Shown here in pieces: positions 46,901 to 58,424 of a DNA stretch of 64,000 bases (positions are counted from its first letter, which is position 1; every line of letters begins with the position of its first letter). A program made the position numbers and the translations under genes. The notes beneath the pieces are model-generated. The model did not search any database, was not told the DNA's origin, and saw nothing but the letters and a program-made list of their open reading frames with translations. The DNA comes from Saxidomus purpurata (lineage: Eukaryota; Mollusca; Bivalvia; Venerida; Veneridae), in contig JAFMSR010000006.1 of the NCBI GenBank assembly GCA_022818135.1, positions 30,659,522 to 30,723,521 on the forward strand, read 5' to 3'.

Positions 46901-49900
46901 TTTAGTACGATTTAAAATAGTTTTACTTAAACCGTCTCTTTTAAAGTATATAACTGTCATATCACTTTTCAAACGATGCCTTTTCTAGCGTGAGACACCT
47001 TTTTGATGATTGTGAACCTATTGCCAGCGGACATGAGAAAGCCAAGCCAGCCGGAAGTATGACAAAAAGCATGCCAGATGAGAGTAACGATGAGTGTAAA
47101 ATACGCTATTTAATAAAGCATAAGCTAGATGTAAGTTTTTATTCTGGTTTCTCACACTTTCATAATTTGAAACGTGAATTCTAAAAGTTCTTGACTTTGG
47201 ACCCTTAGCAAAAGTGTTTGAACGTTGAACGTGTTCTCACCCCGTTCGCTGAAGGCCAAGGTCACAGTTAGTGGTCATATGTTTTTTCATGAAACTTGGG
47301 TCAAATTTTCATCCCAGCAACGCCACGCACAGAACCCATGTTTCATTCCACAGCTTACTTACGGGTCTTAAACACATTGAAGAATTTTCTCGAAAGTTGG
47401 GTCAAGATGTAATTTCATAGAGTTGATCAAGGTCAATGTCATATTTAGGAATCAAAGGTCATGAGACTATATCTCCTTAACCCTTTAAAATATTAACATG
47501 AAACTTAGGTCAAATGTTTAGATTATCAGTATAGCATACCAAACATGTAACTGTGCCAGCTTAAGGTCAAGGTCATAATTAAAGGTCAACAATCATGAGA
47601 CAGTATTTCCGAAGTCCCTTTCATGAAACCTGGCTTGAATGTTCACCACATCAACATGAAGTGCATAGAGAGTATAAGCACAATATCTTGTTTAATTACA
47701 GCAAACACTCATGCAGGTACTGGACAGTTTTATGGAAGAGCGAGAAGATGGACACTACGACGTACATGTCAAGCTTTTGGATACTGACGACAAGGGGAGA
47801 GAACCAACTAATTCTGATTTTGATAGAACACATCATACGGTCTTCCAACAGCTTGCAGCTTTCGAGAAGAAAGTGTGTATATTCTATTATATACGCGTAA
47901 CTTGATAATATAAATCATGCATATTTATGCGTATCGATTACATTCGTATAAAAGAATAACCAAAATTTGTAGAAATGCCCTTGACTATACCAATCATGTT
48001 TTATTTTGATGGTTGCAAACAATATGTCTGGTGTGTTAAAACGATGAAACTCTCTTTTTTCGGGTTGAATCCAAAAATAGAGTGACGCGGATTCGAATTT
48101 CCATGGTTTCGGAGATTTCCGTGCTTTATTTGAAAAATATCTGTACTAACCAGCAACCCACTTTCCGTGGCCACTTATAATTTACCCATTAGCTAGCTGC
48201 CTAGGACAGAGTTACAAACGTACCTGTTTATACTGTTCTGTTCCGCATCCAAATTTTCACTCCTAGAGATTGATGTATGAAAGTTCTTTTACATTACAGG
48301 ATACGCTCAATCATCCAGTGATACGGGGGTTTGTAGAGCACAAGTGGAAACAATGGTGCAAGCGTAGATTTCTGTAAGAAATTTTTATTCATTTAAATCG
48401 TTACAAGCTTATAATTAAAATTTTGTAGTGTTTCTGATTTTTTTGGCTCACTTGAGCACGAAGTGGCCAATGGTGAGCTTATGTGATAACCGAATGTTCG
48501 TCGTCCGTCGTTAAAAATTGCTTCAAACGACATCTCCTTCTTTGCCACTGGGCAATTTTAACTAAACATTACATGAATGATTCTTTGATGGCCCCCTTTC
48601 AAATTACTAAAATCGTTCCGCTCTACTGCACATCCTGGCCACTGGAGCAAAATCAGAAACATCTTTTAACGACATCTCCTCGGTTACTCAAACTCCAAAT
48701 CTATTCAACAGATCGACTGGAAACGAATTGCACGTGGTCCTTGTGTGTTCTTAAGATCGGTGGAAGTCCGTCGTCCGTTCTTCGTTAGTGGTCTACAACA
48801 TCTCCTACTAAACAACTGGACCAATTTCAACGAAACTTCACAGGGATATTCCTTGCAAAAAGTGCTTTTTAACTCAATTCCTTGCAGAACTTTGGTTGCA
48901 ATTGTTTTTGTTCTAAGCTTCCAGACGAATACTGCAGGCATTGTAGAAAATACAAAACATGTATTAAAAATCTACGAGCTTAACACGGAAACAAAAATAT
49001 GCAACTATGCCACAAAATAGGGGATCCAATTTACCTAATTTTGTGCCGAGACATATCGCAAATATAAAATTACAAGAGTGTAGTAAACGATTCGAAGTAG
49101 GGATATCACTACCGATTTTGAAACTTTGATAAGTAATATATGAACTGCAATAATAAGAAAAATTGAAAACGTTTTGCTGTCTGCTTTTTGAGATATTGAA
49201 CTTTTAAAAATGATCAACTTTTATATTTTCAAAAAATTGTACAGCTTGATAAAAATATGAAATATTAAGACACAGTTCTTATATCGTGCAAAATGACATT
49301 TATTTTCATGAATTTCAATTTAATTACTAAAGAACTACTCGGTGTTGAACGCAGGACCTCTTGATCTCAAACGCATATGCAATTTGAACTTTACGGATAG
49401 TTTTGCATGCATATTTAAACTCTGATGCTGGTTAAACTTGACCTAATGACCTGCTTTCTGTTTTTGAAGCTATAACAATGAAATTAGAACCAAATATATA
49501 GTTTTGCCTACAAGTTTCTACTTCAAAATTGACTGAGCTTGATCGACTGACATATTTTCCTGTTTTTTTAACTATATCAATGAAATTATGGACTTCTGGA
49601 TAGTTTGCATGAAGATTTCAACTTTGACGTTGGCTGACCTTGACATTGACCTTGGCCTGCTTTACTCCCTTTTCTGTTTTTGAAGCTACAACAATGAAAT
49701 TTGGGTCATCTATAAAGTTTTACATGTAGGTTTCAACTTCGACATTTTCTGATCTTGACCTACTGACACTTTCCTATCTTCAAACTACAGAAATAAAATT
49801 TTAACTATATGCTGACCTTGACCTTGACCTTTGGTCTGTTCTTTTGTTTTTCAGCTGGAGAGAAGAAATTTGGACTATTTGTTTAGTTTTGCAAACATTT

Positions 49901-52900
49901 TTCCTTTTTTTATTCTATTTACTTTCTTGTTTTAAAGTTTAATGATAGTAAGATAAACGATATAGGGCAATCATGGCCCTCTTGTTTATTTTATCTTAAA
50001 GGATCATTTCTGTCCAGAGTGGAAAATATTTTTGCAATCCGTTATTAACAGGTTTTAAAATTATCTTTTCAGATATTATTTTTGCTTGTACCTATTTAGT
50101 CTAGTCTCATTGTCGTATTGTGTTGTCACTGGAGTTACTGCCCCTGATGTGCACAGTTATGATTCAAGCCTGCAGTATTCCCGTGCGGTGTTTGAAGTTA
50201 TTTCATACTTGTATTCAGCCATCACTTTGTGTACGGAAATACGTCAAATGATCAGGTATTTACGAAAGACTGGTGGTGATCTACAATCACAAATCACAGT
50301 TTACGCTTCACGGTCCACAACACGGTTTATACTTCACAGATCACACTTAACATCACTCTTCGCAGCGATTTGATTGGGCAAGCTCCGCTCTCAAGACACT
50401 GCGTTAACAAGATTCAAAGTGACGATTGAAAATGCAACGTGAAGGCATGTAAACAATATAATTCAAATCACTATAATTTTGAATTAATATTTTGTATTTG
50501 ACATTTTGGCAGTTAAATATTTTATAGAATTAAATTTACTGCAAAAGCACATTCAAAAAACAATTTTCAATTTTAAGAATGGTTTGCGATTAGCATTGGG
50601 TACTGTATACTGTGGAGGGAGTAACCGCTGTGGGAAGTTTGACTCCGAGCTTAAACATCACTGTCCTCATTTTGTAGGTCAGTATATTTGACACGACGTT
50701 ACGAGGTATAACGCATGCGAAATTTTGTTGCTAGTTTTCTGAATACTAAATATTCATTATCGTTGGCGTTGGGGCGATCAGTCTTACAGTGCCAAATATA
50801 ACTACCGTTAATATTCGTCCTTATTTACATGCTCAATATTGCATTTGTCATTACTACAAGTGGAGACAATAAGTGATGGTGGTCGGGGGGGGGGAAGGGG
50901 GGACTGGCAATTAACTCAATATAATTAAACTCCATTTTGCCGACAGTTCCTATAATAGTGGCACTAAAATTCAAGCATAATTTGTATTAAACACTAAGTC
51001 TTAAGCAAAATAAATATCAATTAGTGGTGAAAGTTGCGCAAAACGAAAGATTGTTGTTTTAAATTTGCAGTTTTTGTACCTATTTTCGACTCCGCCAATA
51101 TTTCATATTCCTAAAAAAAACATAATCTAACACCGCCAAATATAAGTACGAAGTTATAGTGATTTCAAGTCAGCGACTCTAACCACCTGGCCACGGAGGC
51201 AGAACAAATCGTGAAAGGATACGGACTCACATAAAACTTATCCTTACATTGTTATTGATAAAAAAAAACCATGACATTTCTTACGAGAAAACAAAGTATC
51301 ATAGGTACATGTAGCAGATTGGTGAAAATAATTAAAATCTCTATTGATGGCTTGCAGCATGCCAAATGATCAATGTATGCAAGTGAACTGGTAAACTGAA
51401 TGAAGAAAAGCCTTTTCTAGTCTTTTGGTATACATAGTGTTGCATATTAGAATTAAGATTAAAATCAAAACTACCGTTAAATATTAAGTCTGAACTGTGA
51501 AGTATGAACTGCGAGGAGTGAACTGTGAAGTCTAAACTATGAACAGTGAAATACTCAGTCATGAAGTAAGAAGTGTTAAAGTCACTTCCGGACTTTCGTA
51601 GGTGATACTCATGGCTCAATTATGTTAACCTTTTGTTATACTAAAATTTCTAAGGCCATAACATACATGTATATATGTACTTGTTTTAGTGTTTAGTTTT
51701 TTGTATATTTTGGGTACTTTTTGTCTATCATGCAAAGGCCTTATGAATGAATTCCTGAGAATTTGTGGAAAATCATTATTAATGAAATGTTAACAGTTCC
51801 GCATAAACCTTTAATAATTGTTTTTTGAATATCAAATGTAAAAAGTAACAGATTTCCTTTTTGTATAACATCTAGGTTTAGTTGGAAACTGGGTCGAGCA
51901 GATTCAAAAGCTAGGTAACTTAAGTAAACAAAAACTTTGTAAACACTCTTGGTGTCACATTTTGCACCTGATCTACAATAAATTCAATCAGAATTAGATC
52001 CTAGATTTAGTATAAACATTTGTCATGCAATGCCGAATGCCTTTAGTGTTACTCAGGTGAGCGATATATGGCCAATTTCTACTTTTTTGCAGGCATAAAC
52101 GCGATTATTTTGTACTGTTTTACAACTGGCTGGAGTGCAGCTCAGCAATTTTGTTGATGATATCATTGCCACTACGTTATACCATAACAGAAGCACACTG
52201 GTATACGTTTGCAGTTGGCTTCTTCCTGTGGACGTTAAGGATATTCAAATATTCTAAAGTTTTCACGTGAGAAATTTCAGAATGAACATATTTTTGTTAA
52301 AAGGCACATGTCACTATAACTATGATTGTTGACCTGTGCCATGTAACCATATAAACAAAATGCTTATAGTCAAACTAATAATAAAAGTCTGGTTGCTTCA
52401 AACAGCTACAATTCCTTATCAGTATTTCATTAAACACAATGAAAGTGGACAAACTGATGCACAAAGGCTATCTATCCCTTTATGTTAAGTCGTCGAAATA
52501 CGTTGCATATTGGCACAGCTGTGCGTTCAAATGCTTTGATTGTATAGTTAGTACTTCTACTAATTTGTTTTCAGTTAGTTTAAGCTTATTTATTTACATT
52601 GATTGTAGAATAAGTTCTTCTTCTGTTTTGCAGATTTACCGTTCTTGCGTACACTTCAGCACGAACAGTTATGATTATGTGTATGTAATTACAATGTTGT
52701 AATGACAAAAAGTAGACTGTGTGGCGTTTTTTTGTATTTCAGTAATCTTGGTCTCTATTCAGAAATCATAAGGCGAATTCTTGTACAGGATTTTGTACAG
52801 TTCGGTATTTTGTTTTTGGTAATCAACTCAATCTTCGCGGGAACATTTCTTCTGGTTCTAAAAGGAGATGGGGGTCTTAGAATACACAACGAAACTAGGT

Positions 52901-55832
52901 ATGTTCTTACGTCATCCGATATTGTTACATGTTTTGTTGTAAAGGAGGGCACATGTTTGATGAATTGAATCATTGATAAATGTACTCAAACATTTTTAAA
53001 ATATGTTATATTGATAACACGTTCGAGATACAAAAATCAGCTAATAAACAAACATGATATAATGCAGAATTGCAATTATTGAAAATGGAAACAATAGGAC
53101 CAAGTTAGCCCTATATCACCCGAGTATGTTTGCACTTCCCGACATAGTGGTGAAAGCTGTAAATTGAATGCATGATAGCTTGAAGCTCTTTGAAGGTCAA
53201 CATAAAAATTAATTGTAAAATAAAGTATGATTATGGTCCATTAACTTCACTGTGAGAATGCAGACATTACACATCAATTCAAGGTCATCGTTGAAACAAA
53301 AGGCAAAAACATTCCAGTGATTAAAAGTGATTCAGAAGTTTGGGAGAAAATTTCAGCCTTTTCTATGTTCAGCTCTAGCGATAAATGTGTGCAGCAGATC
53401 GTTATATAGTGTAGTTTTAAAACAATTATCCAAGGATAGTTACGGTGAGGTTTGACTGAAATTGGCTTATTGGTTAAGGAGAAAATGTTGTTTCTGTGAA
53501 TGACATAGTGTACATACGGATCACCGTCTGAAAATAATTTTTGTTTTAAATGTTAGTTCGTTCCAAGGGATACTGTTCGTCGGTTTGAGAACTTTGATAG
53601 AAGCTGCACCTATCGTAGATTACACTGGCTCTGATGGTTACAGGTAAGTAATAAGCACTGTTATATTTCTTACTCTAGTTAATGTTTTTATCAAATATAA
53701 TAAATAAATGACCATATAACATAAAGTGATAAAAGAGGTATAGCAAAACGTGACTTGTTAATTTGTATAGTATTGTTTGTTCGGGAAATAATTAAACAAC
53801 TGTCCTTGTAAAAGCTAGTGTTTGCCGAAACAGTGAAGAGTGGAACGGGTATTATTTTCTGAAGGTAAAGCTATACCGAGATAGAAAATAGTTTGCGTAT
53901 CAACTATGTATATTGGGGCGTAACTATTCCCTAAGCTCATTTTAAAACTTCGGTAACACAGCAAAAAGCTCTCAGTTGACTATTTATAATAATACATAAA
54001 TTTCCATCACAATAGATTAAACGGCAGAGTTAGGCAGACTTATTTACATCACAAAACCCTTAGCTCCATTGACGATTCAATGATTTACGCTTAAAGCGGT
54101 TGTCTCCCTGCAACTGTACCTGGATAGGATATATCGAACATGTCCTTTGCTTACTTTCTTTTACACCTTTGGAGTACGCGTTTTTTCATAAAAACTTCCA
54201 TACCCAACAATGTTTTATAAGACCAAATATAAAAACCACGAGGCAAAATGGTTCAAGCACCAAATTCCGCTGGCAACACATGTCTGGTCTGTCCCCTCGC
54301 ACACCTGTCTTTGGGCACTGACATTTTACACAATTTTTAGCTAAATTAACATAATATTTGGACAAAACTGACTGTCAGGTAAAACAAAACTCCCTAACTT
54401 TACCTGTACGCATGGGAATCATACTGGGGTTTTGGCAAGTTCTAAGTAAGGGTCTCGTAAAACATTGTATATATTTTCTGTGGTACAACGCTTAGAATAG
54501 AGGAAGAACTCTGGTTTGCCTTGTTTTGATGAATAATCTCCTTTTGTAACGTTCTCGCTTAAAAATGTAGATACTAACTATTGGATTGTATACTTTGACA
54601 GGAGCTAAAACATCATAGGGTCATTACTGTTGCCTAATTGAATGAACTATTCACATTTGTTACTTTTTGTTTGGACCTCATCTTTAATTTTTTGAATTTG
54701 AAGAAAGAAATTGTGGGCATTGATATAAATCCGAACTTGGCCTTACTTAATCTATATAACAGCACACATTGAGACAATTTCTGTCCAAAAACCAAGCGAG
54801 CTGCTTTCTTGCTTTTTTAAAAGCTAACCTTGTCAGCACATTTTAGAGTATATTTATCGTTTATCACTTCATATCACATTTCATTGGTTCCCGAATGTTT
54901 TGATATTTTTTCATTTATCATTTAGTTATTTTTTCTTCTCAATGTATTGTAAGTATAACATACGTTTTACAAATGTATTGTAAGTATCACATACGTTTTA
55001 CAAATGCAAACATTGTATAATGGATAAATCTTGAAATGTATATTTTAATAGGACAGCTGGTACCATTGTGATGCTAATATTCATGTTTCTCACCATCGTC
55101 GTGCTGCTAAATATCTTAATCGCACAGATCAGTGAGACATACACAAGAGTGCATGATGACAGCTTGAAGACAGTTCGAGCGTACCGTGCATGGATCGTTG
55201 CACGTTCTGAAAGAGATGAATGGCACCTGTGCCGAAACGCAAGTATTAAATGACAATTTATAGAAATGCATTTCGTTATGACAGAACGCGCAATATTTTA
55301 ACCGTTCATTAATATTTATATAATTGCGAAGGGGCCATTTTTATATAAAATGCATCCGCATTAAACAATCACCTACTAAAGTGGCCACATTTGATGCATT
55401 CCTTAGCTGACTGCTTAAGATAGGTTAGACTGTAAATTTACAAATCAATTTAATATGAAGCCATTCACGTGAAAACATTATTTCAACACATAATACTATT
55501 TATAAATAACGGTTATATTTAGATATACTCCTTATTTACAACATCAGTTTTTGTTTTAGTCAAGCAGAGTAGCCTCCTACAGGAGTACAATTGAAAACGT
55601 TGACATTAAAGCTCTCGAGAAAAACGATGCCTCGGAAATAGAAGTGTTATCGGCGAATATTGCGGCAATTAAAAAGAAACAAATTAAAGATGGATTGGAA
55701 ATTCAAACGGTGAAAAATAGGCAATGGCATTTTAACACAAAACTTATGCAGGAAGTAGAAGAAATAAAAAATCTTCTTAAACCACATGGCCCTAAGAAAC
55801 GAAAATATACTAGTAAACATACATATTTGTAA
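42645..55832 (+). CDS. Ankyrin-repeat TRP-type cation channel (TRPA/TRPV-like), multi-exon
   Basis: Readable exons: 42645-42728 (ATG), 43033-43159, 44397-44516, 44849-45097 (or 45103), 46989-47130, 47702-47872, 48300-48373, 50073-50255, 52093-52266, 52634-52678, 52743-52898, 53557-53643, 55052-55242 and about 55570-55832. From 47702 to the end every junction is phase-consistent. Between 43159 and 44397, and between 45103 and 46989, phases do not match, so at least one exon is missing or unseen in each gap. Poly-A junk at 43815-43978 lies in the first of these. The N-terminus is acidic. An ankyrin-like block (DGNTALHRAVQKNSLCVAEK) follows in exon 44849. A pre-S1 segment has HPVIRGFVEHKWKQW, then six membrane segments, a pore loop, and S6 LLNILIAQISETY with a RAWIVAR helix resembling a TRP box. 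The tail is charged and probably coiled-coil. It likely conducts cations at the plasma membrane. The stimulus and subfamily cannot be told from this sequence. Confidence 0.78.
43426..43476. repeat. (GATGAT)n microsatellite
   Basis: 'gatgatgatgatgatgatga' and variants directly before the SINE. A second, shorter patch lies at 43720-43750. Confidence 0.85.
43479..43712 (+). mobile_element. tRNA-derived SINE with (CT)n expansion
   Basis: Head 'ccgtggcgcagtggtagcgc' (A box) and 'gggttcgatccctacc' (B box), then a conserved-looking 'attgtccttaggcaagacac' core, a (CT)16-type run at 43592-43624, and a tail of the 'aataaataaattag' kind. The core resembles the central domain of widespread animal SINEs. 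It is in a TRP intron. Confidence 0.8.
43815..43978. repeat. Poly-A tract, probable assembly artefact
   Basis: About 160 bases, almost all A with a few C and T. It falls where the TRP exon chain has a phase break (43159 to 44397), so real sequence, perhaps an exon, may be lost here. Confidence 0.8.
44849..45097 (+). CDS. TRP gene exon with ankyrin repeats
   Basis: Acceptor actttcaag, frame 0. It encodes VLETIHGVIHKGKDLNKLG, then an ankyrin repeat with the canonical D-x-x-G-N-T-A-L-H-x-A start, a second repeat start (NTCGKIPLKIALENKYDEMA), and ends at KLDKR. The donor is CGT|GTGTAC or six bases further on. The preceding exon 44397-44516 (40 codons, PTTPSHPDNDSSETF to CNEQT) joins in phase 0. 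TRPA and TRPV channels carry such repeats N-terminal to the membrane part. Only one to two repeats are visible, far fewer than in TRPA1, so more exons may be missing from my model. Confidence 0.7.
46463..46505 (+). repeat. Family M5 terminal hairpin, fragment
   Basis: 'tttagctcacctgagcatgg' and 'ggtgctcaagggttagct': the start of the element found more fully at 48441 and 61436. Confidence 0.6.
46790..46870 (+). repeat. Short repeat shared by two TRP introns (copy 1)
   Basis: 'ccaagcgagccactttctag' and 'caagctaaacttgt' match the segment at 54790-54845 ('ccaagcgagctgctttcttg', 'aagctaaccttgt'). Confidence 0.5.
47215..47690 (+). repeat. Family M4 units in a TRP intron
   Basis: Diverged tandem units with 'aaggccaaggtcacagttag', 'catgaaacttgggtcaaatt', 'aaggtcaatgtcatattta' and 'tcatgaaacctggcttgaat', like 19560-20720. 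They end just before the acceptor of exon 47702. Confidence 0.7.
48441..48950 (+). mobile_element. Family M5 element ('gctcacttgagcac' hairpin head)
   Basis: The head 'ggctcacttgagcacgaagt' pairs with 'ggccaatggtgagc', followed by 'gttcgtcgtccgtcg' and repeats of 'caaacgacatctcctt' and 'acgacatctcctcggttact'. It is in the TRP intron between exons 48300 and 50073. Confidence 0.7.
49420..49990 (-). mobile_element. Diverged ~100-bp tandem units ending in 'aacaagag' hairpin
   Basis: About five units with 'tttttgaagctacaacaatg', 'gttttacatgtaggtttcaa' and 'gaccttgaccttgacc'. On the minus strand the end reads 'aaacaagagggccatgattg' followed by 'ccc', a hairpin 'agggcc..ggccct' kind. Confidence 0.6.
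50073..55242 (+). CDS. TRP gene exons encoding the six-segment channel core
   Basis: Seven exons carry the membrane domain. S1-S2 (50073-50255) includes YYFCLYLFSLVSLSYCVV and YLYSAITLCTEIRQMIR. S3-S4 (52093-52266) includes CSSAILLMISLPL and WYTFAVGFFLWTLRIFKYS. The S4-S5 linker spans 52634-52678 and 52743 onward (LGLYSEIIRRILVQDF), and S5 is FGILFLVINSIFAGTFLLVL (to 52898). The pore region (53557-53643) is FVGLRTLIEAAPIVDYTG. S6 (55052-55242) is FMFLTIVVLLNILIAQIS. Phases run 2/1 at nearly every junction. At 52678 the donor AT|GTGTAT is needed rather than the T|GTATGT two bases later to keep frame. S4 has few basic residues, as in TRP channels. The pore lacks an obvious G-x-G or T-I-G filter. 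Confidence 0.78.
51150..51203 (-). repeat. tRNA-headed SINE fragment
   Basis: On the minus strand: 'gcctccgtggccaggtggtt' then 'agagtcgctgacttgaaatc', an A-box head and anticodon arm of the Ser/Leu type common in mollusc SINEs. No B box remains. Confidence 0.6.
55570..55832 (+). CDS. Last TRP exon: charged, probably coiled-coil C-terminus
   Basis: It encodes about 86 residues ending HGPKKRKYTSKHTYL and TAA at 55830-55832. Leu/Ile spacing with Lys/Glu (IAAIKKKQIKDGLEIQTVKN; LMQEVEEIKNLLK) suggests a coiled coil, which many TRP channels use for tetramer assembly. Two acceptors are possible. Tttttag at 55559 gives frame 0, whereas agcagag at 55569 fits the phase-1 donor GCAA|GTATTA at 55242, so I prefer 55570. 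The stop is 165 bp before the 3.2-kb inverted-repeat element at 55997. Confidence 0.6.
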
Positions 55833-57501
55833 ACGAAATGATTAGTCAATACAGTAAAACATCAATCTATACATACACACACAGCTTATACTGCTCTAAT
55901 TCGAGAACATCACATTCATAATGTATTGTGACAATAGTCGTAGCAGCTATCAGGTGCATGTCGCTGGCACGTTTTAGAAATACATTAAGCTGTCTTAAGG
56001 TAAGTCGCGGGTTTCCCCCAGAAATCGGGTCATTTTTTTAAAAGGCAACGCAGATTTAAGATATTTTGCATGACAACCCCGTGACTAATTGTCTTTTGTA
56101 GAAATAATACGGTGAAGTGATATTTCCATGGAAACTGAGTTAAAAGCGCCACCTAGCGGGGAGGTGTATTTTCGTCAATTTTCGTGTAATTTTCGTTATA
56201 TCTCTTTCTATGTAGATAACGAAACGATCTAATTTTCATAAATGCAATATCGAATCATTTACCCATCTGAAAAAATAAAAATATCTAATATTTTTTGCCA
56301 AAAATATGAAAAAGTGTGGAACGAACCCTGTAGGGGCGACAATTTTCAAAGTAAAAATAACTGCAAAGTTGACGCATTTAGCGTCAATTGCGATAAAAAA
56401 GGCCCGAGAGAATTTTTTTTAAAAAAGCGCTATGGATTCTTAAACCAATTTAAAGCAATTTTATCAAATAAAAAAGGGGGTCACCGTCCTTCTTTTCGTG
56501 CCACCGAAACTATTTTGAAGTGGAAAAAACATGAGAAACGTTGATGTAAAATACAAGATTGACGTGACGTAACGAGCTGATACTGACGTTTTTCAGACGT
56601 TTCTTGTTAAAATAAATTACTAGCGTTGTTGTTTATTATGCAGAAGTCACTTTAGATCGACTTCAATGATTAATATATATGTAGTCGAGACTTAAATTTT
56701 AAATTTGAATGGACACCGTATTTTAATAAAATGGTAAAAATTGATCTTTGTTATAAACTAGTTCGACACCATTTTATTTACTTATTTTACACAATACAGT
56801 CGTCACTTTCACGTATAAAAAATGAAAAGGCGAATATAGGTTCTTTCCACGAAGTTGTAAGCAAAAAGATTTTGAGCAAGAACGTTGGCGGGGTTTGGAA
56901 TTCAACCAAAACATTTAAAGTTTTCCCTGGATAGATCTGGATTGGATGGGTTAATAAGTTTGTTAAAAGGTCATATTAAAAATCACAGAGTTGCTGCTGA
57001 CAAACTACTTGCGTATTTCGACAACCAAGCGTCGCTCGTCTTCTCGTCTGCCACAGCGTTCTGACCTCTTCAGGTCACCTGGGTTACCCAAACATGTAGC
57101 TCGTCTTTTGGGGTTTTGTATGTGTAGATGTACAGTTACATTTATCACCTCCACAAATTGGGGAGCCGAGTGTTTACACGAACAAAAGTTATATTTTGTA
57201 TTTCTAGTTTTCTTGTCTGAATTAATTAATACCAGAATTTATTGTAGTTTGCTTTATTCTGATTCAGTTTCATTAACTGTTACACTTAAAACATAGGTCT
57301 TTTTACACATGAACTTTGTCCGCATGTATAATTAGATAATTCATTTATTTCATGCAAAAAGTGTTACTGAAACATGTTCCTGTACAAACGCTAAATGTAA
57401 CGAGAGATTGGTTACTTCTCACTTCCTCTAAATAAAATGTGGGTACATTTGATTTTTTTATATTTGGACAATGATTTTAGCGACTGAACTCCAGATGGTC
57501 A

Positions 57502-58214
57502 ACTGTTGGTCATTCCTGTTACAGATGCAACTGTACTGCTGCGTTCACAGAGTTTGTACACATGTATATATACGCACAGTAAAAACAGAAAAGTTTCGAT
57601 TTCAAGTAATTCAATGTTAAAACTGTATCGGGGGCATTGAAAGATAACCTAACAAAAAAAACCGCTGCAAATATATTGTTTTCGCCAATTTGTCCGTTCT
57701 AAAGTTTACCCAGTTTGTCACGCTATAAGTTGATTGGTATTTTTTTTTATAAGACACACAGCATGTGTACATTCCTCGGCAGCTCAGTTGGTAAACCGTT
57801 CGGCTAAACTTTTATTACCGCGGCAACCTCGGTTCGAATCTCGTCTCTGGTAGAAATAGTTTTTCTTTCTTTAATAAATAGCTTAAAACGCTGTTTTTAT
57901 GTTTACAGAATGACTAAACACTGATTTTGTCAAAAGTAAAAAATTCTGTATATCTGGAGTTCAGTAGCTTAAATGTGCAATGTAGTTATAGTAAAAAAGA
58001 AGTAACTGTAAAAATAAAAGATTTGTGAATTCTGAACCGGTTATTCTCTTAGCTATATGAACCTTTAATAATATAAAATAGGAGTTATGGCCACTTTATG
58101 TCCGTCTATCTATCCTGAAAATAGTGATAACGTTCTGACTGTTGGTCATTCCTGTTACAGATGCAACTGTACTGCTGCTTTCACAGAGTTTGTACACATG
58201 TATATATACGCACA
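57502..58214 (+). repeat. 77-bp direct repeat pair inside the 3.2-kb element
   Basis: 57502-57578 and 58138-58214 differ by one base as read ('actgttggtcattcctgtta' to 'tgtatatatacgcaca'), 636 bp apart. The frame CYRCNCTAAFTEFVHMYIYA is open in copy 2 but has no known match. Confidence 0.85.
57773..57852 (+). repeat. tRNA-like sequence, probably SINE head or pseudogene
   Basis: 'ggcagctcagttggtaaacc' (A box) and 'ggttcgaatctcgtctctgg' (B box) at tRNA spacing. The acceptor stem pairs weakly and no CCA follows. Confidence 0.55.
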
Positions 58215-58349
58215 AGTAGCGCGTATCAAATTCGCATACATTGATTTTAACGCCTGTTTCAACAGGGTAACCTTACCTTCATTCCTATTAAAAACAAACT
58301 ATTTAGATTTTCTTTCTCTGTAGGAAACGGTCAACAGATATTATCAGTA

Positions 58350-58424
58350 GCGGGACTTGAACCTGAGGTAACAATGATTTCATATCAGCGACTTTGGTCA
58401 CTTGACCGTGGAAGCGGTGTCAGG
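58350..58424 (-). repeat. tRNA-headed SINE fragment
   Basis: On the minus strand: 'cttccacggtcaagtgacca', 'aagtcgctgatatgaaatc' and B box 'ggttcaagtcccgc'. It is the same head type as 51150. Confidence 0.6.

Noticed and set aside
57773..57852. Functional tRNA gene
   Set aside because: Box A and B are good but the acceptor and anticodon stems do not pair well, and it lies inside a transposable element.
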